64,000 nucleotides of DNA from Colias croceus (taxonomy: Eukaryota > Arthropoda > Insecta > Lepidoptera > Pieridae): assembly GCF_905220415.1 (NCBI RefSeq), contig NC_059553.1:4364501-4428500 (forward strand), written 5' to 3'. Of this stretch, positions 53,371-64,000 are shown in pieces. Below the pieces are notes generated by a model. It was not told the origin of the DNA and searched no databases. It was given only the letters and a program-made list of their open reading frames with translations. The number at the start of each line of letters is the position of its first letter. Position 1 is the first letter of the stretch. Made by a program: the position numbers and the translations under genes.

Positions 53371-53587
53371 TCAAAGGTGATTGATATAGTGATCTATCAA
53401 CGCACAGACCAAACCACGGGACGGATCGGGCTGAAATTTGGCATGCAGGGAGATGTTAGGACGGAGGCATCCCCTAAGAAAGGATTTTGATCAATTCTAC
53501 CCCCAAGGGGATAAAATTGGGGATGAAAATTTGTATCATCTTTATTTATCTATTCCACGCAGGCGAAGCTGCGGGCAGCAGCTAGTA
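53371..53587 (+). repeat. Short interspersed element, GCGAAGCTGCGGGCAGCAG tail
   Basis: Contains CACGGGACGGATCGGGCTGA, AATTTGGCATGCAGGGAGAT and the end CAGGCGAAGCTGCGGGCAGC followed by AGCTAGT. It is a different family from the CAATTTGCATGAAATT elements but has the same tail type. It is non-coding. Confidence 0.75.
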
Positions 53588-55789
53588 TTATATAACATTA
53601 GAATTATGATAACCTATTAGATTTATGTACGTTAAACGTTTCGAATTGGTGGCTTGGAAAATTAACCAGTAATGAGTTTTCTAAGATTCTTTTGGCGAAA
53701 AAGTAATCCTATTGACAGACTCGAGTAATTTCTGGATGAATAGAAAAAACAAATCCAGATGTTTTGAAAAACGATTCCAAAGCATATCTAGAAAATATAT
53801 TTACTTATTCAGATATACCTAAATAATACGTATGGTATATAAAATAAAAAAAGCGAAAAGCTCAATTACGACTACGAAGCAACACATTTTTTGGTAAATA
53901 GCTTTCTCAAAATCATTCATAAAAATTACAATCCCCGTATCATATAACGCAACCGATTTTGCTTTTCACAGAACGACGTCTGTCGTGTCATCTAGTAAAA
54001 AATAAAAGCGAAAGCTTTCCGTGCAATTATTTTTAAAACGCAAATAAATTGATCGACGTTAACTAACAGGCGCCTCGGTGTAAACTCGCTATATTTTTAT
54101 CTGCACTGTTATATAGAATAGTGTTAAAAGAAGAATTTTATGGATCACAGGAATTGGCTAGATTTTAGGTATGAAGTTTCATGTCTAATATTTTTTACTG
54201 CTTGTCAGTAAATAATCACCACAAAAAGAAACATCGATTATTTTACTACGAATTACATTTGTTTTGTTTCTCTTCTTCGATATAAATTTATTTTCTAGCT
54301 TTAAAAGTATTAAATTTAGTTATAAATTTATTAATTTGTATACAGTTTAATATTTCATAATATGTCTAAAGTAAGTAGAAGCGTAAATATGATCTTGCGA
54401 AATTTTAATTAAGAAAATAATAATGATATTCAATAGTCTTATGAAATAAATATAGCTTCGTTGATTATAAATCGTATAAATTTGTTCAATAAAGATATTT
54501 CTAGAATGGGTATTGACACGGCAAATTATATAATGAAAATGTCTGTAACAGGTGAGGAAGTTTGCTCTCCAATCAGTTATCTAATTTTAATCCTTATAGT
54601 CTGTTGCTTAAGGTTGATTTTGAAATATCTTAAAGGCAACAGATTAAAAAAAAATCAAATATAAATACCACATCCTTCTTACTTTAAACTAATGTTTACT
54701 AATAAATTACAATTTAAACAATATAAACTTTGTAAGTTTGTTACTACGTGAGTTTGTTTATAGGAACTATAATATGGGCACGTTAGACTATAATATATTC
54801 TATACTAATATTGAAGGCAGATTTTTTAACATCTGTTGCATTGATTGATTTTATTTAATCGGCCTTCAAATCCTGCCATTTATTAGTCTCAACTCAGACA
54901 TCTAAATCTTATATAAAGCTCATGTTTCCTGCGTTATCTCGGTATTGGTATTCTATGATTGGGTATAAATATTAGTTTAAGTACCTTGTTTTTGCCGAAA
55001 GGTTTTATTCGTATTATTCGCCTATTAAGTAATTATAAAAGCTTTGAACAAAGCTGTATGAAATTTAGTTTCTGGAAATACTGGAAAATAAACAGATGGT
55101 TTGACCGCTTATAATTTTTAGAAGGCATAAAATTACACGAATTATAGAAGCCGTCAGTTCGATCCAATTTCTAGGAAAAAGACCTCGCCCGGCAAAAAGA
55201 ACAAACGCTTATAACAATCGAATAATATTTATGGAGTAATGATTGAAGCGTAAAATTTTAATTTTTTTTTGACGAAACAGAAAATTTATTTCAAGTTCTG
55301 TTGTGTGTGTTTATACACACCCACACACATGTACACACACATACACTTACGCACTCGCTGCTTCATAGCCTTTCTTAAGGCTTATACATTTATAATTAAG
55401 AACCTTATCATTAAGGATACATTATAAAACGGTCAGAGTGGGTTTAGCGAGTGCTATATTACAAGCTTAGTTTGGCAGCTAAAGCTTTCATTAGGTTTAG
55501 CCAATTTTTTTGATAAGTTCTTATATTTTTATATATTTTATTTTAATATGCTATGCTCTGTTTGTTTATTGTTATTTTATTTTTTGTACGTTTTAAAAGC
55601 TTTTGTTTGTTTTTAGACCTTTTTTATTTTTATTTGGCTGTTTTAATGTATTTTTTTTTTCTAATTTCTGTTACTATTTTAATTGCAAGTATTGTTAATG
55701 TCGTGTTTTATTTGTTTAATTTTTGTTTTTGTTTTAATTTCGTTTTTTATTATTAATATTATTTTTTGTATTTCGTAATTGTCAACTCC
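53588..55789. other. AT-rich intergenic sequence
   Basis: No gene. 55300-55355 is a (CA)n/(TG)n rich patch. The T-rich frame at 55553-55756 is low-complexity and not called. It may be part of the 3' UTR that follows. Confidence 0.5.
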
Positions 55790-56031
55790 AAGTGTCATTA
55801 GGGGCCACTGAAAATCAGTGGCACGAATGGTTTTATTATCATTCGTGCCGAATACTGAGTTGGTCCCTTTTGTCAACATGAAAATGCCCAGTACCTTACT
55901 TACTTATTGATGATAAATTTAATGTGTGTATATTATGTGTGTGTGTGTTTATATTGTGTAAAATCTCATGCTCTGGTGTATTTGTGTTATGTTGACAATA
56001 AACGTTTATTTATTTATTTTATTTATTTTAT
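55790..56031 (+). repeat. LINE 3' end with two overlapping hairpins
   Basis: Hairpin 1: GCCACTGA (55804-55811) with TCAGTGGC (55815-55822). Hairpin 2: GGCACGAATG (55820-55829) with CATTCGTGCC (55840-55849). They share GGC at 55820-55822. A TG-rich stretch, AATAAA at 55997-56002 and a TTTAT tandem tail to about 56031 follow. This is the form of a non-LTR retrotransposon 3' UTR. The parent is not identified. Confidence 0.6.
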
Positions 56032-57259
56032 AGATTTAAATAAAAGTAGGTAACTCAAAAAACACTATATGTATACTTTTGGAGGCAAAAAAATATTATT
56101 ATTATTTTACGTTTACTTTTATTGATATGCCAAATACAGATAAGAGTACCATAGCCTATTTTTTGGTATGTAAACCCAAATCCCACTGAGCCATTGAAAT
56201 AACAAGGCCAATCATAACAATATGTTCACACATTAATTCAACATGTTTTTATAGACTGAACAAAATGTATGTATATAATTTTGAATAATTCATGTGCTAT
56301 ATAAAGTGAGCGGGATTTATCTTTCATTTGATCTGTGACATGAAAAATTACAACTTCCGACGAAATTCTCCTGACTCATATACCGGATTGTATACGTCAT
56401 AAAAGTTAGATTTATGTTTTGCTTATTATTTAAACTACAGTTTAATATTACCGCTACATCATTTAACAGATATTTAAAATATAACAGAGTTTGTTATTCA
56501 TGAAAATGATCCATCATTATGTCGTGAGCTGAAAGCTCAAACTATTAGGATCTTTGTTGTAATATTTAATCTATTTATATAATAAATAACATACTTTCTA
56601 ATCTCTTTTACAAGTATTAAAAAATGTGTAGATAGTCTCTTTTATAAAGTGTAAAAATTGCTCAGTGATAAAATACTCTACTACATCTGTAGAGCGAAGC
56701 TTTCATGCGAGATTAAATCTAACGTTTCCTTATTGAGTTTCCGATACAGACGTAATGTATTTTAACGTGTGTTATTTGCACTTCAATGCCTGTTTTCTTT
56801 TATTTAGATGTTCGAATAGTGTTCAATGTAATTATAATGATGAGAGTATACTGTATAGGGTATGGCATTCATTTCGTTCTTCTACAAATCGTGATTTCAA
56901 TTATACATAATTCTTTGACTGATTTTATATCAGAGAGAAGTTATTTCGAAGCAAGCTTGTTGCCTATTTTTTTCTTGTATAGAATATACTCTTGAATTAT
57001 TTTTATCATTTCAAAGTCTAAACTAATTAGGTTTTTATCTACGCGGCTCGCAGACACGTTATTTTCGTGGGAGTAAATTTGATTTCCCCTAATAGCACTT
57101 ATAATTTTCTTCATGTTAATGTTGTATACATTCCCAAAAATAGAGCTTATATGAAACACATACAGATAACATTATAAATTCAATTAAGTTCCTACGAGCG
57201 GCAGCGTATAGCTCGTACATAAATCTTGTTACAATATTAAGATGATGCTTTCTTTGCAG
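56032..57259. other. AT-rich sequence ending in a splice acceptor
   Basis: No gene. It ends in GCTTTCTTTGCAG, a good acceptor (AG at 57258-57259), directly before the leader of receptor B. Confidence 0.5.
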
Positions 57260-57353
57260 CTCCTCGGAGATATTCACTTGAAACCAGTGATTCTTGCTCA
57301 TACATGTTCTTCATACCAAAGGAAGCTATGAATACTTATTGAGACTCGAGAAA
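57260..57353 (+). promoter_or_regulatory. 5' leader of receptor B with an upstream ORF
   Basis: Short untranslated part of the first coding exon if the acceptor at 57258-57259 is used. It carries in-frame stops at 57279 and 57288, so no longer N-terminus is possible in this exon. A 12-codon uORF (57304-57342, stop TGA) ends 11 bp before the main ATG. Confidence 0.5.
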
Positions 57354-57671
57354 ATGGCCAACGAAGAAAGCGCGACATCCAACATCACACAAGCCTTGAC
57401 GAATTTGTTTGAGGAAATGTTGTTTGCGACCGAAAGCACGGACGGGAATAAGACTATTAATATGTCACAATTTCTCTCGGCTCTGAAGGAACGCTCGACG
57501 AAAACTCACCACGAGTCAATTGATTTTGGCACATTGGTTAAATTAGTGGACGGATGGCGCTCGAAATTGAACTTGACAAAGGCCGCAGAACCGAGCTGCA
57601 ATTATTGCGATGGCAACCTACGCGACTTGATCCTGGCATACAATAGCATACATGGATACATCAGTCTCATT
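57354..57671 (+). CDS. Receptor B coding exon 1
   Basis: 106 codons from ATG in an AAAATGG context to a GTAAGT donor at 57672, phase 0. It encodes the extracellular N-terminus and the beginning of TM1 (GYISLI). It is longer than copy A exon 1 by ten codons. Confidence 0.88.
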
Positions 57672-58717
57672 GTAAGTATTATTTCATCTGCTGTCAATGT
57701 ACCTACTTCATACTGAAAATGCAATGATACGTTTTCCCTAAAAGAGTTTTCCATTGTTTCATAAATGCCCAAAATATCAAAAGGTTATTTCTATAAATAC
57801 GTTTGTCAATTTACTATTATTTAACTTTAGGTGAATGTAACAACTGCGTTTTAACTTGTTTAACGTTATGATACTTTAATATCTTTGTCAGACGAGTTTT
57901 ATAACTCTATTTAACTTAATGCTTCTGTTACGACCTATGAAAAATTAACTTTTAGTTGCGATGGAATGAAAGAAATAAAACCTAAAGCGAGAAAACTTTT
58001 AAGTGCAATTTTTCCATTTTGATTATTGCAGGGAGAATTACGTAAATTTCGATGTAATCAATATCTTGTCAACAACATGCGAGACCATGATTAGTAAAGT
58101 GTCAGGTCCTCTTACATTTTTTTCCAAATTAAAGAGGTGTGTCCGTTCGTCAATGATAATGCAATATCAATTTATCGATGGGTTTGTTCACCAATTTATT
58201 TTTTAATCAATCAATGACACTCTTCATTAATGTGTTGATGTTATCTAAACGTGTCTAAACTAAATAAACCTTTTTTTCTAGTATCTAAATAGACCACACA
58301 ATAATTTTAAGGTGGTCTATTAATAGAACTAGTAATACACGTACTAACAAACAAGTAATATAATTATACCAAAAAAAAAACTATAAATTCAATGAGGCTT
58401 GAAATAATTAATCTATTGAGGATACACCGAGCGAAGATCTGAATATAAATGTTTGTCTTTAAATTATTATCTAACAAGGATCATAAAATAAATTACAGAC
58501 GGGATCAGAACAAGGCGTGACCGCAACTTGATATATTCTTGAGAGGAGTTTATATTTTGTTAAAGTTTTGTATCTACTGTATATCTACGAGTTTAGTATC
58601 TATACATATAATAAATCTGTAGAAGGGTCAATTCTGTACATTGAAAATATTGAAAAAATAAATAGCAGGGGGTGTTACTGGATCGATACCAAACCCAAAT
58701 ATGTGATTAAAAAAATT

Positions 58718-58758
<41 letters not shown>

Positions 58759-61700
58759 ATGTGAAGGCATCACGTGAAAACTAACGGTTCGATTTCGATG
58801 AAACTTGGTATAATTATACCTTATTATCCTGGGCATAAAATAGGATACTTTTTATCCCGGAAAAATACGTAGAAAAATAAATAAATCTTATTTTTTCTTA
58901 ATTTTCCTGCGCGGACGGAGTCGCGGGCGGAAGCTAGTTTATAATAATTTAAGCAAACTTTCCTTGCTATGGATTTTACGTGAATTTCGTGATGAATAAC
59001 AATCTTTTATTGAGTGTACGTCCAATTTTATCGATTAAGCTGTTCCAGAGATTAACGCGGGAAAACTTAATTTTATAAGGTAATTATAAAAACAAAACCT
59101 TATTTTTATTTTAATAAAGTGTAAATATCTTAGTAGGTACTACAAACGGTTGCGAATTTATTTTCAGGCCAGCTCTTCTTTAATCAGTATACGGTATGTA
59201 AAATACATCTGCCCCTTTGAGACTTCAATCTTAATCAAGCTTTTTGGGTTCTTTTAGTTTGGCATTCTTTAGATTTTTACAGTAATAGACACTTGCCTTG
59301 TTTACATTATTTTATTTATTCTGCTAGCTTTCTCTCCTTGCGAAATAATATTATTAATAAGGTATAAGGATTATTCTTATAGTTGGTTATATGCTTAAAG
59401 ACAGGAAAAATATATACATGCTAGTATTTATCTAAATAAGTCATATTTATATTTCATAGTAAAACATGAATATCATGAATACTTTTCGGAGTAGTTTTCG
59501 AAATTATTTTTATTGATAGAGTTTAGATACTGTTGTAACTTGAAGAATTAACTTTTTTAATAGCTACATATCTCTTATCTTTTTATACGCAACTGTAAAA
59601 CACTATTATTTGAAAAGAAACTTAGGTCAAACCACAAATGATTATTAGGGTAATTAGGGCAGTCTATAAAAATATATGGTGATGATACCAGACCCACGCG
59701 AAAGTGCTTGCGTCAATTTCAACTGAAAACATAACCTAAATTGTAAATTTAATTAATTTTCACACATTATTCTTCATTGCAAATAGTTATAACATTCTAC
59801 TAATTATGAAAAGCTTTTTAACTTGTTTTCAGCTTCAAAACAGAGGCCAAGGATGTGCCAAGAAAATCCAATTTCCAAATGATATTTTTAACTTTTCCCT
59901 GAATTTTGATGCAGTTATTATCTTGTTTGCGATACTTTAAGGGTGTTTCTGCTCGTTTCTTTTTAAACTTTTTTACCTATTATAAACTAGCTCACCGCCC
60001 ACGGCTTCGCCCGCTTTGTCTAAAACCTAATAAATTATGTATTAAAACCTTTCTCTTGAATCACTCTATCTATTATAAAAAACCGCATCAAAATCCGTTG
60101 CGTAGTTTTAAAGATTTAAGCATACAAAGGGACATAGGGACATAGGGACAGAGAAAGCGACTTTGTTTTATACTATGTAGTGATTTATATCTTGCGATGT
60201 TAAAAAATACAATCGTAATGTATGTAGGTATGAATAATACAACAATATAGGTACCAAATATTTTGAAGAAGAAAATTATTGAATTGAGTACGGTCCGAGG
60301 AATATTAAGAATAAGAAAATAAGACGAAGAAACTTGATTTGTAACTGTCAAAAATTGATTTCGAATTTTTTGGTCAGTCTTAGATCTTTTCCTTTGTATG
60401 AATATAAAAGAAAACGGAAAAAAAAATATTAGGGTAAATAATTTATTAAGAGGAAGGAAGGAATCAGTCGCTTTCTATATCCCTTTGTATGCTTAAATCT
60501 TTAAAATTACGCAACGGATTTTGCAGTTTTTTTAACACAGATTCAATAGAAAGGTTTAAGTGTATAATTTATTAGGTTTTAGACAAAGCGGGTGCGGGCA
60601 AAAACTAGTAATCTATAAGAGAGTACAGATTTTCTTTTTGAAAGTTTTATCTTTGCACAAAATAACAAATACTTAACTAAAAGCATCCTTTGTAGAAGTA
60701 GGTAAAGTAAATAAAGGCTGTAAACACACACATCCATATGTGGCTCTTAACAAGTTTTCAAGAGCAACAATATCAAATAACATCAATTAAGCTCGTTAAT
60801 GCTTCCCTTCCGATTATTTGCTGATGTATTTGGAGTAATTGATCTACTTTTATTATTTACTTTCAATTTATTTTACATAAGTATTGAGTACGATGTTTGT
60901 TTACATTTTTACGTTAGTCGCACTTTAATTTCTTACATCTTTATTCTTTATCCTTATTTTTTACAAAAACATCATCGTACGTGTTCTTTAAATTTTATGA
61001 TTGTCTAGAAGACATTGCTTTAAGCAATAATGCCGTCTATTTAACATTTACTATGTTCATGGTTTCCATGTTGTTGTTGTTGTTTCCATGTATCTGTTGT
61101 TATTACTGTACAATGAAGTGTCTTAAATAAATATATATCATTTGATAACATTTCAGTAGTCATTTGTTATTATTCCGTATCAAAATGAATAATGGTTTGA
61201 TAAATTAATGAAACAGGAAATAATTATAACCATTTGTCTATGATCTCGATGCTCCGCTGATCGACGGATTGACATCACCGCTCTCATATTTTTCATAGTC
61301 ACGTTAGACTGACTGTGATTTATGATCAACTGTTTAGTCAGCTATCTTTTCTCCCTATTTGCAACTCTAGCTTCCCATGAAGTTATTTTAAACTTCTATA
61401 AACTTTCGTTAAAAAGAGTCTCTGAGCTGGATGAAATTAAGGTTATATGCTGAATATTGCGTTAATAATTAATGTTCCAAATTAGGGAAAACATTTATAA
61501 CTCGTACCTACTTTTCCATCACTGTTTTTTATTATTATTCCTATAATATAAAAAAAATGCTTGTAATCGCCTTTGACACGAAGCGGTCGGCAAGAAACCT
61601 TTGCCCAAAGTTTTGGAGTGATCATTTAAGCCAATTTCATACAAAATTACAAAACAGCGGCTACAGTCATCATCCGTGTGATTGAGTTATCTAAACTATT

Positions 61701-63922
61701 CAAACATCTTCAGAATCCTCTCATTTACAACATCAGGGGGATACTGTCCCAATGAGCGATGGTGTTTGATGCGACCACAAAACGGCTTTACTGTTAAGAC
61801 GGTCCCCAATCAAGTCGCTAGTCCTCGGTGTAAACTACAATCAACTAGAAAGTTCTATAATTGGATTTAGTCACAGCCACCACTTTGATAGACGCTAATG
61901 CGCATTAAAATTGCTGACGTACGCCCTTATTAGAATACCTTCGTCTAGACAAAAACACAAAAATATCGTAAAATATCTTAAACATCTAGATTACCATTCT
62001 CATTACCGGGCGATGCGATGCTGATAAATATCTTGCACATTCGTGTTTGGCGCAGCGAATTTCCTCTGATATTTTAAGTAGATAACGAATAAAATGTTTT
62101 TACGGTGTAAATTTTTATTCGGATAGGTATATAAAATTGTAGCATGGAACGAGAGAAAATTAACTGTGACTATACATTTCAGTTTAGATTAAGTAATTGA
62201 ATTTCGCGCTTCCAAAAAGGTAAATCAGATAGACGAATTTGTTACGCTGCTATGTGTGTATTTTACATCACAAAACTCTTATTTGTTTTAAATTTAATAT
62301 GGATTAGTTCACAGTAGAACTTTAATCTGTACCTGAAATATAATTTAATTACGACAAAGTTTATAATTTCTAATTACATCATCTTCTTAAATTTCTTTGA
62401 AGTTTGAAGTTCACATGCGTCAGTCGTAAATAATTCGAAGACCCTTTTGCTTTTCTCCTCTGATTTTGACTTGCTAAAGTTCAAAATATGTATTGAAAAA
62501 TAAAGATATTCATAATCAAAGTTAAATAACTTCTAAAAATATAACCCTTTTATATTATTTTAAGTTTTATTATATTTGTCTTTTAGAAAATTTTGAACGG
62601 TTTTTTTGATGGATATCAAGCCCTATTGGCATAAAAAATAACTTAATTAATACAAAAACTAAGATAGTACTTCACTGAAAATATGAATGTTATTTAAGTA
62701 TTACTATAATATGTTATCATAGAGTGGCCTACATACACGAGTAGGAACTAGTGCATTAAGACTAAAACTATGTTAAACTCGTGTTCAGGTCGGATCGAAT
62801 ACAGTTTCAGTGTGGAATTTCAATGATAGCTATATGTATCGCATAGCTCTAATAATGTATCCCTAAATTGTGGCTGATGGACATAAAGAGCCATTGCGAG
62901 TATGTAGATATTCCAGTGAAGCCTCTAAATTATAGCAAATATTTATATTTGTAAATCTTTAATAATAAATAGGGCTTATAGGACACGTGAAACAAAAATA
63001 ACATTATTATGATTTTTTCTTGACCATTAAATTTTTTTTAAATGTATATTTATATTTCAACATAATTGTATAAAATGGTAATAAATGTAAATATAAAAGT
63101 AAATTTTGGATACAATAAAACGAGAATATTACGTAGTTAGTAGGTACCTTATCAACAAACTGCTCCTTTTTGGTAGCGCTAAAATAATGTAGATAACTTT
63201 TGAGTAATCAACATTTAAAGTATAGGAACCTACTCAAAGTGTGTCAAATATTCTCGTTCCTTTAGTTCATTAGTAAACGACCGACCAACTTATACTATTG
63301 TTTTATTCAGAAATAATTTCAGGCCAATAAATGTGAATATTATACCTAATGAGCAAGAGACCGTTTGATGATAAAAAATTTCACACCGCGTGAACGACGC
63401 ATTGCATTTGTGTATTCAATAATTGTATTAAAATTTCAGTTTCTTATTCATGTAAATATATATTTATTTTGATATTTTCTATTATAAGCACGAAATCATA
63501 TTATAATTTTATTACGCAATTTAAAATATATCGAAGTTGTTTTACCCTCATGAATATATGAATATGAATGGACTCTCAGAGATTGTTTATCTAAACTTTC
63601 AACGTAGCTGTGCTACGCCACACGATCTGGCTACGACGTAACAGCCTGTAGTTCATACTTTACCATGAAATTTAATTGACCTAATAATTACGCATTCAAT
63701 ATACATGTAAGTACAAAATAAGAGCTTATCACGGTGAAAATAAAGTGTATAATACGTTGGCAGGTTTGTTTCTTCGGTTCACTAGCAAACGCGTTGAACG
63801 TAGCGGTGCTGACTCGGCGCGACCTCGCTGCAGCGCCGATCAACAGATTGCTGAAGTGGCTGGCCGTGGCTGATGTGTTCGTTATGATGGAGTATGTGCC
63901 CTTTGCGATTTATAGATATTTG
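57354..63922 (+). CDS. Myosuppressin-receptor-like (DMSR-type) GPCR, copy B, 5' part only
   Basis: The first two coding exons (57354-57671 and 63764-63922) of a second receptor; the gene runs off the window. The 159 residues seen cover a glycosylated N-terminus (sequons at N10, N32, N36, N73), the C-D-G-N-L-R-D-L-I-L-A-Y-N-S-I-H-G-Y block, TM1 and TM2. Exon 2 has the same length and phases as in copy A and the protein is close to it (GSLANALNVAVLTRRDLAAA, KWLAVADVFVMMEYVPFAIY). The N-termini are strongly diverged. Same orientation and shared splice sites point to tandem duplication. Intron 1 is 6.1 kb against 1.1 kb in copy A. The missing exons should lie just right of the window. Function is expected to be as for copy A, with a possibly different ligand or tissue. 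Confidence 0.88.
58598..58938 (+). repeat. Short interspersed element with long (CTGT)n and GCGGGCGGAAGCTAGT tail
   Basis: TATACATATAATAAATCTG start, AGAAGGGTCAATTCTGTACA, ten TCTG units, GTGAAAACTAACGGTTCGAT, ACTTTTTATCCCGGAAAAAT and the GC-rich tail. It is an uninterrupted relative of the expanded copy at 46626-47490. Confidence 0.82.
59987..60180 (-). repeat. Short interspersed element, inverted pair, left member
   Basis: CTAGCTCACCGCCCACGGCT on the plus strand is the complement of the GC-rich tail. The body shares GCATACAAAGGGACATAGGG, AAATCCGTTGCGTAGTTTTA and ACCTAATAAATTAT with the reverse-oriented copy at 60465-60609. It has a GGGACATA tandem. Confidence 0.8.
60465..60609 (+). repeat. 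Short interspersed element, inverted pair, right member
   Basis: CAGTCGCTTTCTATATCCCT, TTACGCAACGGATTTTGCAG, ATAATTTATTAGGTTTTAGA, then GCGGGTGCGGGCAAAAACTA. It is the reverse complement family of 59987-60180, 285 bp away, so the intron RNA could fold back here. Confidence 0.8.
60990..61137 (+). repeat. LINE 3' UTR fragment with GAAGACATTGCTTTAAGCAATAA-type stem-loop
   Basis: The stem ATTGCTT (61014-61020) with AAGCAAT (61022-61028) is followed by AATGCCGTC, then a GTT-rich stretch, CTGTACAATGAAGTGTCTTA and AATAAA. The layout equals the 3' UTR of the intact LINE at 45404-45437 (GAAGAGATGGC, stem, ATAAGGTCGCC, TGTACAATAAAG). It is a 5'-truncated copy of a related LINE, within receptor B intron 1. 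Confidence 0.65.
63764..63922 (+). CDS. Receptor B coding exon 2 (TM1-TM2)
   Basis: 159 bp, phase 0 on both sides, acceptor GTTGGCAG and donor GTAAGT. It encodes VCFFGSLANALNVAVLTRRD to VPFAIYRYL. It is homologous to 3101-3259 in copy A with many synonymous differences except the 35-bp identical tract at 63852-63886. Confidence 0.92.
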
Positions 63923-64000
63923 GTAAGTAATATTATTCTTATATGTATGCGGACGTGTACAATTTCCTACATTCAGGGTACCTAAAGAAATGATAGTTTT
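63923..64000 (+). other. Start of receptor B intron 2
   Basis: Begins GTAAGT. The window ends inside the intron. Confidence 0.8.

Larger units (their letters stand above)
57672..63763 (+). other. Receptor B intron 1, repeat-rich
   Basis: 6,092 bp between GTAAGT and GTTGGCAG. It contains short elements at 58598-58938, 59987-60180 and 60465-60609 and a LINE 3' end at 60990-61137. 58939-59986 and 61138-63763 are AT-rich with nothing recognised. Confidence 0.75.

Noticed and set aside
55553..55756. 67-codon hydrophobic frame resembling a transmembrane protein
   Set aside because: Low-complexity T-rich DNA always encodes Phe/Leu/Tyr; probably part of a LINE 3' UTR.

Overview
The window looks like a stretch of an AT-rich insect chromosome, most likely from a moth or butterfly (Lepidoptera). 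This is inferred from spliced genes with GT-AG introns and insect-type neuropeptide receptor exons. It also rests on a dense load of repeat families I associate with Lepidoptera: short elements ending in a GCGGGCGAAGCCGCGG-like tail plus CTAGT, the AACCGACTTCAAA element, and CR1-, RTE- and I-type LINEs. There is no bacterial-style gene organisation. No species can be named from sequence alone.

Host genes. Two tandem, same-strand copies of a rhodopsin-class GPCR of the myosuppressin-receptor/DMSR type carry the host coding content. Copy A is complete within the window: six coding exons from 1698 to 13159, 429 residues, all seven membrane segments, and a poly(A) signal 30 bp after the stop. Copy B is cut by the window end. 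Its N-terminal exon (57354-57671) and second exon (63764-63922) have the same splice positions and phases as copy A, and a possible non-coding first exon lies at 49226-49364. Both copies have upstream short ORFs in their leader.

The space between and within the genes is mostly repeats. Intron 4 of copy A holds a near-perfect 291-bp inverted repeat (7316-7930) and a tRNA-derived SINE with a 14-bp target duplication. From 14989 to 21501 there is a three-layer nest: a MITE with 35-bp terminal inverted repeats, a full-length two-ORF LINE with RNase H and a perfect 13-bp target duplication, and a 511-bp solo LTR that splits the RNase H domain. From 27 to 36 kb lie GC-rich structured repeats, LINE 3' ends, a THAP-like coding fragment, and a broken RTE-type LINE interrupted by a palindromic element. 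At 37010-38392 is a DNA transposon remnant with 35-bp inverted ends. At 42240-45526 is a CR1/L2-like LINE with an uninterrupted 983-residue ORF, a 3' stem-loop and an (ATTC)n tail. The remaining sequence to 64 kb is AT-rich, with scattered short elements.

The two receptors should act at the cell surface as peptide receptors. The rest of the window is a record of successive transposon insertions, several of which fold into long hairpins. Coding calls for the receptors and LINEs are firm. Non-coding first exons, uORF function, small fragments and element classification are inferences.
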